From: Alopecurus myosuroides
Taxonomy: Eukaryota > Streptophyta > Magnoliopsida > Poales > Poaceae
Direction of reading: 5' to 3'
DNA length: 64,000 nucleotides
Assembly: GCA_028641055.1 (NCBI GenBank)
Contig: CM054058.1
Coordinates: 241,290,187 to 241,354,186 of the forward strand
This document shows positions 43,877 to 54,446 of the stretch, in pieces. The stretch's first letter is position 1, and every line of letters starts with the position of its first letter. Position numbers and translations under genes: made by a program. The notes below the pieces were generated by a model that was given only the letters and a program-made list of their open reading frames with translations, was not told the DNA's origin and did no database searches.

Positions 43877-45290
43877 ATTATGCCAGTAGTTGATACTTGG
43901 TGTTACAAAGCCCATAGCCACCATATGGTATTTATTACCACCAAAAGTATAAGTCCCTAAGTGGAAACCCTAAAAATATGTTTTTGCAAAACAAAGGATT
44001 TATGGAAAACCCGGTGGAAAGGTGAAACCTTATCCATCGGAGGATTGTTGAAGTGGTCATTTTTGGGAAAAAAGGTGTTTTACAAAAATGACACATAACC
44101 TAGTCTTCGCAGGACAACCTTTACCGTACTGCCACCCTACCCCAACATGGGCACGGGTCTTAACTTGAAGTTTGTTTTGTTAGTGTGTGTTCTATCTCAA
44201 TTTGCTAGAAGGGACGTGACTTCCCTCAAACCGAAATGCCGCTAGTCATGAATCAAATAGGCATATAAAGTGTGGAATTAATTTTTCCTCCGGATGCGAC
44301 GGTTGGGTCTCCTACCGTGGCGGGGTGGGACCTGGTGTCGGGGAGATTATACCCAACTGAAGAGATAGACATATTCTATCTTGATCATAGTGGATGGTTA
44401 GGATCGGTTATCTGATGTTTACATATTGTTGTTACAGTCCGTGGTTGTTCATGGCAGATGTACTGAATCTGGTGGATGTGTACACCTCTGCAGAGTAGAA
44501 CTATTCGGAATAGCCGTGTCCTCGAATATGGGCAGTTGAATGGCCATGTAGCTAGCATTGTGTCAATGTTTTCAAAAAGGAGTTTTTCAAAATGGAGTTG
44601 GACTTATGATGTAATGAAAGAAGGAACCTTGTACCGTGGAGGTACCGTTGATGAAAAGTCAGAAGTTGTTTTACAAGAAGTTTTGCAAAGAGAAAACTTT
44701 ATTTTAACAAATTGTTACAAAACCTCTTGTACATTTGATATCTACTAGAGAAAGAAAACTATATTATTTTCTTTTGAAGTATCTTCTTCAACAAAGATAC
44801 AGAGATTTTCAAAATCAACCATGATATATCTTTCATATATCACGGATAGTGAACCCTATGTATAGCCTACCTATTACACCATATAAGCATACTTGCATTT
44901 GGTAAGCTACATGATGGGTGTCTTGTTGAGTACATTCAAATGTACTCATATTGGTTTCGTCCCTGGTATTTACTCGCTGATGGAGGAGTACTGCGCTGAT
45001 GGACTTGCCAACTAGGATCGTCTCCCGTTCAGCAGCCTGTAGGTTAAGGCGGGACTTGGTCTCTACTACGTTTGCTTGTGTTAGTCTTCCGTTGTGTGTG
45101 TTGTGTGTTTGCCCTGCGTGGCAGTTGTGTGGACTTGGTCATGTGACCATGTCTCTTTTGTAAGTGTTTTCTGTAATCGTGTAATGGATATTGTATCTGT
45201 GTACCAACTTGATATGTTGTTCACGACTGGTGTGATCTGGGATCGTGAATGTATGCATATCGGAGGTGTCATTGAACAGTGGTTCTGGGG
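43877..45290 (+). repeat. D 3' LTR, segment 3 (terminal part)
   Basis: Matches the terminal third of C's LTR read on the minus strand: TGCCACCCTACCCCAA, CCTCCGGATGC, GGTACCGTTG and GTACATTCAAATGTACTCA, then GTTCACGACTGG...GGGATCGTGAATG. The end near 45290 (GGTTCTGGGGGACC) lacks the CTCTACA finish of C, so the border is approximate. Confidence 0.75.
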
Positions 45291-45839
45291 GACCTTAAAG
45301 GTTGACCGAGTCATCCACTTAAAAGTGCAATGTATATCCTTCCCAATCACCAATGTGGACATGAACTTAAACACAAGATCAATGTTGTAGGGGCAATGGG
45401 TTTCCATGAGCTTACTAAGACCAAATCGTTCCACCACACTAGCAGCTAGAGAAAATGCTTGCTTGTCTTTGAGAACCTGGAGCTTGGTTCGATTCATAGG
45501 ACGAACATGATACTTGTCGTCAAGATAGATGTCCGAATGATTGTGAGATTGCTCCATGCACCAAAAGTGGGTATCCTCAAGCTCACCATCCCTTGGTGGC
45601 GAGTACCAATTGCCTTGACGAATATGAGTGTACTCAGGAGCAGAGAGGTCATACTTGTAGTTCTTCCCGGTTTCCTTGCACTTGTTCCTCTTGGACACGG
45701 TCTTCTTCTGCACATTGGTCTTTGCTTTGCCTTTGCTCACAGTTTGCCTAGGAGGGCGAGAATCACTGGGGTCCTCATCACTTGTCTTCTTGTAGGAGGG
45801 TCACTTGCGAGAACCTAACTCATCAACACGGGAACCACA
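45291..45839 (-). pseudogene. Truncated ORF of plant-transposon type, cut by insertion of D
   Basis: On the minus strand, frame G-S-R-V-D-E-L from about 45839 runs through an in-frame TGA at about 45803. It continues with a Lys-rich stretch (KGKAKTNVQKK), then WYSPPRDGELEDTHFWCMEQ, VYLDD-like IYLDDKYHV, VVERFGLSKLMETHCPYN and TFKWMT. The family-like sequence ends at about 45291, and the frame then reads on into D's LTR. It resembles proteins annotated as 'putative plant transposon protein' in grasses; this is recognition, not a search result. Function unknown. Confidence 0.5.
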
Positions 45840-46739
45840 CGTGAATATAGCATATAGGGGGATAGAATAAGGTAAGTGCACACAAACCAAAGCATAGGAA
45901 TCATACTAGGAATAATAGAAAAGCATCCACAACACGATCATGTAATATTCCTAGCTGAACCAGATATTCCGGTTCCACGAAATCAGAACTATGATGATTT
46001 TCAACTAGGTCTAAAACTAGATCGTGTAAATGAGGTGCTATCCTATTGTTTCTAGCATGCAATGGGATACCCTAGGAACCTCTACCACCAAGAAATTTTG
46101 ACAAAATCAAGTCTCCAAAAAGGGGTAGGGGATGAACACCCAAGATTCAAAAAATAGAGAGTTACCTGCTTCCATTGAGATAAATTCTTGGAGGAGTTGA
46201 TTCCCGGGGAGTAGGAGCACTGGATCTGGCCAAAACCACGTGAATCCAATGGAGAAAGTAGTCAGGAGGGCTAGGGTTCAAGGGGGCGGCGGATATGGAG
46301 GAGGAGGAGGTTGGGTGGAGAAAGAGCGGGAAACTGCCCTTCACCCCGACCTCATTGTATTTTTAAGGAGATTCGCACGACCGGATATTCCGTTTCAAGT
46401 TTGAACCGGATACTCCGGGTCGAACCAGAAATTCTGGTACAGAACTCTACCGGAAATTCCGGCTGTCACCTGAATCCAAACTTCCAAGTTTCAAAAATAA
46501 GGACTTGTGTGCTAGATAGAAGTTGGATTTAGATAAGAAAGCTTAGGATTAGAATTCCAAATTGAAGATGGTACTTCTCCCTCGATCTTGCAAGAATCAA
46601 ACAAGGAAATGCCAGGAAAGATGAAGTTTCCCATGAAAACACTTAGCTAGGAAAACGAAACAAATACGATGAAAGCCATATAAAATCCCAACTAAGATCC
46701 AACTCTTCGCAACGAAGAGGTTGGTGGCCTGGGACACCA
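45840..46739 (-). other. Probable 5' leader of the broken ORF; contains 13-bp palindromic motifs
   Basis: No long ORF. On the minus strand it has AACCCTAGCC-type leader sequence (about 46265-46280). It holds five CCRGAWAYTCYGG-like palindromes at 45960-45972, 46381-46393, 46406-46418, 46425-46437 and 46450-46462. At 46739-46725 the minus strand reads TGGTGTCCCAGGCC, a loose match to a tRNA-Met type primer site. Confidence 0.4.
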
Positions 46740-47028
46740 TGTAAGAGAATATGTTATGACACCGCGAATTGAAAGGGAATTCAGGATCTGACAAGGAGGT
46801 CAGTAGAAAGAGGAATAGGAAACCCGAAGCAAATTGTTTTAGCGGTATCGGAGCTCATGTAAGCGTTGCCTTGACCCAAATCATGTGTTAATACCTTCGA
46901 TCGGGGTATCTTGGGTGCATTGCCAATTCTCGACATTTTAGCTCACAATTCAATATTAGAAATAGAAAGATAACAATGCATTTTTTTGCTTTGGGAATAA
47001 TGGGGGGAGGGAGAACCCAATGTGTTAG
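46740..47028 (-). repeat. Possible short LTR next to element H
   Basis: On the minus strand it begins TGTTATCCTAAC after a purine run (CATAGGGGAA, 47037-47028). It ends ACATATTCTCTTACA before the primer-site-like sequence. It could be the 3' LTR of H or a 5' LTR of the element carrying the broken ORF. No second copy lies in the window, so this stays tentative. Confidence 0.35.
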
Positions 47029-47103
47029 GATAACATTCCCCTATGTCCATGCCTAGACCTAAACCCAAACACATAGCCAACTATAGGTGTGTGTGCAAGA
47101 TCC

Positions 47104-47713
47104 TCAAGTCAAGCTCCTTGAATCGATGATAATTAGATCATTCCTCAAAAACAAGAATCTTGAATCATCTAGAGGCTTCGTGAATATGTCCATGAGATTA
47201 TACTTGGTTGTGGCATATGCTAGCTCAATATCACCTCTTGCCACATGATCCCAAATGAAATAAAGAAGAATCTCAATATGCTTCGTCCTTGTGTGTTGCA
47301 CGAGGTTGTAGGTGATCTTGATGGCACTCTCATTGTCAGATAAGAGCGGCACCTTATCCAAGTGAACACAACTCTTTGATGGTTTGCCTCATCCATAGCA
47401 ATTGGGTGCAAGCACTAGCGTCTGCCACATACTCGACTTCGGAGGTGGAGAGAGATATGCAATTTTTCTTCTTTGAAGACCAACTCACCAAAGACATAAT
47501 AAGAAATTTGTAAGCCTCGGAAGTTGATTTCCTATCATCTTGATCACCGGCCCAATCCGAGTCCATGTACCCCTTGAGATAAAATTGTGCCCCCTTTGCG
47601 TACCACAAACCAAATCTTGAGATATGAACCAAATACCAAAATATCCTATGGACCTCCACCAAGTGGCTTTCCTTAGGAGACGCTTGATATCTTGCAAACA
47701 CTCCTACACTCAA
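47104..47713 (-). pseudogene. pol: RNase H part of element H
   Basis: Two frames joined by a break near 47360: ARYQASPKESHL, YMDSDWAGDQDDRKSTS, SWSSKKKNCISLSTSEVEYVA, then LLSDNESAIKI and HTRTKHIEI. The order and motifs are those of copia RNase H (DADWAG, STAEAEY, CDN, RTKHI). Catalytic acids are mostly in place but the frame is broken. Confidence 0.8.
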
Positions 47714-48335
47714 TACAATATCGGGTCTAGATGCACATAGTAAAGCAAAGAACCAATCATAGAACGATATAACTTTTGGTCCACATCGTTACCCTCCATA
47801 TTGCGCTTGAGATAGCATTTGCTTTGCATTGGACAGACCTTCTCTTTAGCCCCTTGGAAGTTGAACCTCTTTATCATGTCTTGGGTATACTTGGCTTGAT
47901 TAATGGAAGTCCTATGAGCCAATTGCTTGATCTCAAAGCCAAGGAAGAATTTGAGCTCTCCCACAATATACATGTCAAACCTGTCAGTCATAAGCTTGGA
48001 AAATTTATCATTGAAAGATTTATTAGTTGAGCCAAAGATGATATCATCCACGTAGATTGGCATATGAAAATCTCTCCTTTTAACCTCTTTGTGAAGACGG
48101 TGGTGTCGATTTTCCCAACTAAAAACCCACGGTCTTGCAACAACTCTCCAAGGTGCTCATACCACGCACGTGGTGCTTGTGTAAGTCCATAGAGCACCTT
48201 AGAGAGCTTGTAGACATTGTTAGGGAAGTTGGGGTTCTCAAACCCCGAAGGATGCTTAACATATACCTCCTCTTTCAATGGACCATTTAGAAAATCACTT
48301 TTGACATCCATGTGTTGCAATTTAATGTGATGCGA

Positions 48336-48410
<75 letters not shown>

Positions 48411-49015
48411 AGGAGGATACATATGGACACAAGGCGAGCCACAGGAGCATAAGTTTCATAAAAGTCAATGCCTTCCACTTGAGTGTAGCCTTGATCCACC
48501 AATCTTACCTTGTTACTCACAACAATACCATGCTCATATTTCTTGTTCTTAAATATCCACTTGGTTCCAATAATATTGTGGCAATATTTTGGCTTCTCAA
48601 CTAACTTCCAAACCTTATTACGCTCAAAGTTATTGAGCTCATCATGCATAGCTTCCAACCAATCCGAATCTTCAAGAGCCTCAAACACTTTCTTTGGTTC
48701 CACCATGCATATGTGTGCTTGATGCTCACTAAAGATTTCCAGTTGAGCTCTTGTATATCTCTTGTTTTGCACATCACTCAACACCTTATCATCAGAGGCA
48801 TCAATACGATTCAAGGATTTTACAATCCTTTTTGCACGACGGGCTTTGATATCCTCATTATTGCAATGAGGAATCACTTGATCATTTGGGTCCCTATCTT
48901 GACCGGAATGTTGGCCTTGATCATCATTATGGCTTGCTTCAAATTGAGATGAAGAAGGTTGATCTTGGCCTTGACCTTCACTATCTTGAATGATAGGAGT
49001 GGTGGGTTCTTGCAT
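47710..49015 (-). pseudogene. pol: Reverse transcriptase part of element H, split by an (AT)35 tract
   Basis: From high to low coordinate: NDELNNFERNKVWKLV, GTKWIFKNKK, TYAPVARL, then the AT tract, SSHHIKLQHMDVKSDFLNG, LYGLTQAPRAWYE, then YVDDIIFGSTN in another frame (from 48063). The tract at 48338-48407 changes frame between the LLAY and SSHHIKL codons. A second shift lies near 48065 and a third near 47710. Not functional. Confidence 0.85.
48338..48407. repeat. (AT)35 microsatellite inside RT of element H
   Basis: Seventy bases of perfect AT repeat. It lies at a codon position that in related elements is a short Tyr-Ala-Ser/His stretch, so it most likely grew from a TATA-like codon pair after the element died. 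Confidence 0.95.
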
Positions 49016-49054
49016 AGCAACTTGGTCAACAAGAGGAGGGTCTTGAACTTGTTC

Positions 49055-49987
49055 TCAGGTTGGTGCATCACTTGCTCCCTCGGCATGATCTTCGAATGTA
49101 TAGGAGGGATCCACTTGAGTAGAGCATAGTCCTTCTTGAGTCACCACAAGGTGTCCCTCAATGGGGCGGAAAAATCCCACGCCCATTCTTCCTATGGCTT
49201 CTTGAGGAATTTCAACATCTACATCGGAAACACGAAATTGCCCCACTTTGGAGCCAGCATTTTCTTCGAACGCTACACTACTAGATTCAATGACAATCTG
49301 TGAGGCCTTGTCAAAGACTCTATAAGTGTGGGATTCAACACCATAACCAAAAAATGCAACCTCAATAGTTTTAGCTTGTAATTTAGACAAACGAACACCT
49401 TTTACCAAATAGAGACACTTACAACCAAAGACACGAAAGTAGGAGATATTTGGTTTGTTGTCGGTGAGAATATCATATGGAGTCTTCGTTAAACCCTTGC
49501 AAATGTAGAGACGATTAGATGAGTGACAAGGGGTGGAGATGGCTTCGGCCCAAAGATATTGGGGAGAGTTAAATTCCGCCAACATGGTCCTAGCCATATC
49601 CAAGAGTGTCCGGTTCTTCCTCTCGGCTGCACAATTTTTTGAGGGGTATACGCAGCGGAATATTGATGAAGAATACCATCTTCACTAAGGAACTCATTAA
49701 GGGTGTAGTTCTTGAACTTGGAGCCATTATCACCCTGAATAGCCAAGATAGGAAGATATTGTTGACGTTGCACTTGGTTGGAGAAGTCGATGATGGCTTG
49801 TTGAGTCTCGCTCTTCAACTTGAAGAAATAGACCCATGTGTATCTTGAATAGTCATCCACAATCACCAAGCAATACTTCTTGCCTCCAAGACTTGCCTCG
49901 GGCACGACACCAAAGAGATCAACGTGGAGGAGCTCCAGTATCCTCTTTGATGAAATAATTGTCTTGCTTGGATGCAAAGAACCATGC
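49055..49987 (-). pseudogene. pol: Integrase part of element H, 5' end cut by element E
   Basis: Starts HGSLHPSKTIISSKRI at the junction, then LLHVDLFG, YCLVIVDDYSRYTW, GDNGSKF (usually SDNGGEF) and YTPQ, where a shift near 49620 moves to the frame with MDMARTML, WAEAI and FGCKCLYL. A low-complexity acidic linker follows and ends in a stop near 49055. The zinc-finger half is beyond the breakpoint. Confidence 0.8.
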
Positions 49988-51636
49988 TGAAGGGAATATG
50001 CCCGAGAGGCAATAATAAAGTGTTTATTATGTTATTCCTTGTTTATGATAGATGTTTATTTCTCATGCTAGAATTGTATTAATCGGAAACGTTAATACAT
50101 GTGTGATTAATAAACAAACAAACATTCCTAGTAAAGCCTCTTTTTTAACTAGCTCGTTGATTAACAGATGATCAAGGTTTCCTGATCATAAACATTGGAT
50201 GTTGTTAATAACGGGGTCATGTAATTAGGAGAATTACGTGATGAACTTAGACCCTAACTAAGTATAACAATACGACCAGGTCATTTAGTTTTGTTGTTAT
50301 GTCTTACATTCGGAGTAACCTTATTCCTTAAACCATGAGATCATGTTAATCACTGATACCGAAAGAGTACTTTGATGACATCAAACGTCACACTATAACA
50401 GGATGACTATAAAGGTGGCGTTAGGTATTCAGAAAGTGTTAGTTGAAGCTCATGGATCAAGAGTGGGATTTGTCCATCCAAAATGATGGAGAGAAATACT
50501 TTGGGCCCTCTCGATGATATCACATCGACACCGCTTGCAAGCACGTGACTAGGTCACAAGGATGTCATATCACGGGAACGAGAAAAGAGTACTTGTCGGG
50601 TAACGAGATCGAACAAGGTATGGTTGATACCGATGATGGGATCTCGGACAAGTAAAATATCGCGAGACAAAGGGAAATAGTTACGACGTTGAAGGTTCAC
50701 ACGATCATGAGAGTCGTCGTTGAATATATAGGAGTCATCACGGATCTCCAGATCCCGCTGTTGATTATTGATCGGAGAGGAGCCTCAATCATGTCTATAT
50801 TATTCACGAACCATAGGGTGACACACTTAAGGTTTGATGAAGCGTTTGAGAGGATACGGAATACCGAAGAATGTTTTGGGCAGCTCCGAAATTGTTTCGG
50901 GGAAAATTGAAATAGTTCAAGAGGTTTTTCGTCGAATGGTTGTTAATAGAATTAACAAATGATTCGAGGTTCAGCATGCAAATGTTTTTTAATGGAATTA
51001 ACAAATATAAATAAAGAAATAAAAATGGTTTATTTATTTATTAAAGAAAAACCTTTGGATTTTCTAAGTGGAAAATTAAGGGAGCATGAATGGGTGTGAG
51101 TGGAGCTTCCACTCACATGAAGAGGAGAAGAAGTGGGGGCACACCATGGATGGTCGCACCCCCCTTGGGCTGCCTCCCCCTCCCCTATAAAAGGAGGGTG
51201 AGAGCCCTCCCTTCCTCACACACTTGCCCACCTCCCTTTCCCTCCACCCGCTGCTCCATTCCATGGTATCCGGCTTGGCGAAGCCCTGGCCGTGGGATTT
51301 TTTACCACCACCACGTCGTCGTGCTGCTGGAGTTCCGGGGGATCCTCTACTTCCTCTACCCCGCTGGATCGAGGGAACTGAGGTCTTCATCGAGCTGAAC
51401 GTGTGACCGATCACGGAGGAACCACCGAGTTGCGGTGCACATCTTCTCGCTCGGGATCGGCGTGAGTACGACTACGCCAACAACGAGATTCTGTCTCATA
51501 CCACTTAGAGTCTTCGAGGGTATGTTATCCTAAGACTCTTTCTCCCCGTTATATTTCATCTCCTAGATTAGATCTTGGCCATTCGAGTTTATCGCGCGTA
51601 GGAATTTTTTATGTTTTTTATGCAACGTACCCTTCA
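49988..51636 (+). repeat. Element E 5' LTR (1649 bp)
   Basis: Begins TGAAGGG and ends CGTACCCTTCA one base before the PBS. TATA box at 51186-51193 (TATAAAAG) in CCCCTATAAAAGGAGGG. The first 136 bases match 63466-63601 with two substitutions. Confidence 0.9.
51186..51193 (+). promoter_or_regulatory. TATA box of element E LTR
   Basis: TATAAAAG, in the position typical of BARE/Angela LTR promoters, about 450 bases before the LTR end. Confidence 0.7.
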
Positions 51637-52738
51637 GTGGTATCAGAGCCGGATCTATGCGTAGATGATTTGTACGGGTAGAACACATAGGAGTATGTGG
51701 GCGTTGATGATCATGTTTTTACCTCCTTGAGTATTTTATGATCTTAGTGGCATAGTTGGATGAAGCTGCCCTAGACTAACTTTACGTGTACTATGTACGC
51801 GAGACCTGTCTCACTTGTGGCTGAGGGGGTGTCCGTTTCTCTAACTATTGTTAAGATCTAATCTACAAAGGGTTGTTAAAAATATGTTTTATCAACGTTG
51901 TGGTTTTTGTACTTAGGTATGAACGGTTCTATCCTCGTAAGCCCAGGGCATGTAATGTGATATGGTCAATGTTACAAACATTATGTATGAGATGATATCT
52001 TTTGTAAATTATTGACATATGGTTGTCTTATTTTATGGTCTGCGTGTTGTATATCATATCCATGTCATATGTTGTAATGGAAATCAAGATGGAGGTGCCA
52101 TGGACCTTGGTGCCATGCTGGTGGAATGATGGAGATCATACCATGATGCACAAGATGGAGATCAAGTGCAAGAAGGACCATATCATATCACATTATCCAT
52201 GCATGTGATGTTAATCCTTTTATGCATCTTATTTTGCTTAGATCGTGACGGTAGCATTATAAGATGATCCCTCTCACTTAATATCAAGATAATAATGTGT
52301 TATTCCTTAAGTATGCACCGTTAAGAAAGTTCGTCGTTTCGAGACACCACATGATGATCGGGTGTGATAGACTCAACGTTCGCATACAACAGCTGTTTTC
52401 AAGCCTAGCATGTACAGGCATGGCCTTGAAACACACGCAATACTACCGTTCTACTTGGCGATCCTAGCATGTAAGACATGGCCTCGGAACACGTAACCGA
52501 AAGGTAAAGCATGAGTCATATGGATGATATGATGAACATGTTGATGTTCGCCTTTGCAACTACACCGTCTCACGTGATGACCGGTTTCAGTGTAGTGAAT
52601 TTGGTTCGTGTAATCACTAAAGAAAACTAAGAGGGATGTTGTTTTTGAGTGGGAGTTCATGGGATAATTTTAGAATTAACTTGAACTTAATTTATCATAA
52701 ACCTAGTCTAAATAGTCTTTGCAAATATGTTGTAGATC
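51637..52738 (+). other. Primer binding site (51638-51650) and untranslated leader of element E
   Basis: TGGTATCAGAGCC matches the 3' end of initiator Met tRNA. The following 1.1 kb has no ORF of note, in line with the long leader of this family. Confidence 0.85.
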
Positions 52739-52859
52739 ATGGCACCACCCACCTTCAATTTCAATATGTTCATGGAGAGAGAAAAACTAGCGAACAATGG
52801 AAGCAACTTTACCAACTGGGCACTTAACCTGAGGATTCTCCTCACCACTTGCAAGAAGC
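52739..52859 (+). pseudogene. gag: gag of element E, N-terminal fragment before insertion F
   Basis: ATG at 52739 opens MAPPTFNFN and runs 40 codons to LTTCKK. It continues in frame at 59575 after element F (LYLLDAPLGDPP). The last bases GAAGC (52855-52859) are repeated at 59570-59574 as F's target duplication. Confidence 0.85.
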
Positions 52860-54446
52860 TGATGGTGCAGATCTTGCACTCGTTGGGATACCCCAAGAGA
52901 AGGGTGTGATGAGCACATCGGTAGGAGTTTTACATTTAGTTAAGAACCAAGGTTATCAATCCAGTAGGAGAAGGAGGACCTTCGGACGGTTGATGCCATT
53001 GATGGTGGTGCTGGCGCTTCACCGGTGTCAGCAACAACGTGGAACCTGCACACAACACAACCAAAATACTTTGCCCCAACGGTATAGTGAGGTTGTCAAT
53101 TTCACCGGTCTTGCTGAAAACAAAGATTAGACGTATAGTGTGGAAAAACAGTGTATGCTTGCAGTAAGTAAAGAAAGCAGGAAATTGTTGTGGTTTGTTT
53201 AACAGTGTGAAAAATGGACCGGGGTTCATAGGTTCACTAGTGGTGTCTCTCCATAAAAGATAGCATGCTGGGTGAAAAAATTACAGCTGGGCAATTGACA
53301 AATAAAGGTTGCACACTAGTGCACAATATGACATGAAGATTACTATGATATTTAGTGCGGGCATCACAACAAGATACATAGACCGACATCCATCTGCATC
53401 TATGACTAATAATCCACCCTCAGGTTATCATCCGAACCCCCTTAGGTATTAAGTTGCAAGCAACAGATAATTGCATTAAACAAAGTGTGTAATGTAAGCA
53501 ATGATTATGCACGCGGGCACTCTCACCGCTGTTTTCTCCCTAATGGCAACAGCACATCCGCCCCCTTCACGTTTCTGTCACTCAAGCAAGGCAACAAGGA
53601 GGCATGAACCCACTATCAAGCATAAATACTCCCTATTGGAGTCACTAGCAACTACTTGGCCAGAGTAACCACTAGCAACGGAAAGCATGCAAGATCACAA
53701 ATAACATATGCAATAAAAACTATAATCAACTTGGCATAAGGTCAATATTCATCGGATCCCAGCAAACACAACATAAAGAATTACACAAGATCAATCTCGA
53801 TCATAATAGGCAGCTCACGAGATCTAAACATGGAGGCATATGAGGAGAATACAACCATCTAGCTACAGCTACGAACCCATAGTCCAAGGATGAACTACTC
53901 ACGCATCACTCCAGAGGCAGGCATGGTGATGTAGAAACCTCCTGTGATGATCTCCTCTCTGGCAGGGTGCCGGAAACAGCTTCAGAACCCCCCTGATCTG
54001 GGGTTGACGGTGATGGCGGCTGCAGAACTTTTTCGGGGATTTTGATCAGGTGTTTAGGGTTTTCCATCGGGGGGCTAAAATAGGCGAAAGGGCAAAGGCG
54101 GTGGAGGACATGGGGGCCCACACCCATAGCTGGCGCGGCCAGGGGGCCGCGCCACCCTATGGTGTGGCCCCCCGCTGCCCCTCTTCGACTCCTCTTTGGT
54201 CTTCTGGATGCTTCCGGGGAAAATAGGACTTCCGGGCTTCGAACTTTCCAATTCCGGGAATATTTCCAAAACAACTTTTCTGAAACTAAAAACAATAGAA
54301 AACAGGGAATTGGCTCTGTGGCATCTTGTCAATAGGTTAGTCCGGAAAATCGATAAAAATGACATAAAGAAGGGAGAAAACATGTAGCAATTGGCATAAT
54401 ATTATCATGGAGAATCAGAAATTAGGGATACGTTTATGACGTATCA
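52860..54446 (-). repeat. Element F 3' LTR
   Basis: Plus-strand start TGATGGTGCAG, end ATGACGTATCA. A GC-rich part at about 53930-54190. About 25 differences in the first 440 bases against the other copy. Confidence 0.9.

Larger units (their letters stand above)
1..45290 (+). mobile_element. Element D: truncated Tekay/Del-type gypsy retrotransposon, host of a three-level nest
   Basis: Seen: on the plus strand, an orf0-like ORF, a gag remnant with a CCHC-type knuckle, a purine tract (2970-2981) and then an LTR opening TGTCACACCCC. The LTR is split by elements A and B and resumes at 13287 and 43877, ending near 45290. Parts of the LTR and interior match element C, which has a full chromovirus pol, so D belongs to the same lineage. 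Its 5' LTR lies left of the window. It lacks protease, RT, RNase H and integrase, so it is non-autonomous or deleted. The exact right edge is uncertain by some bases because the last bases do not end in a clean CA. Confidence 0.8.
47029..49987 (-). mobile_element. Element H: decayed SIRE/Maximus-like copia retrotransposon (pol part)
   Basis: Minus-strand pol in the copia order integrase, RT, RNase H. Its integrase start is cut at 49987 by element E; gag and protease are not in the window. At least five frame breaks are visible. Lineage is suggested by DIIFGSTN, GELKFFLGFEIKQL and MIGSLLY in RT. Confidence 0.8.

Noticed and set aside
49988..51636. E's LTR as part of a host gene promoter
   Set aside because: The TATA box and T-rich end are those of an LTR promoter, directly followed by a Met-tRNA primer site and copia gag.
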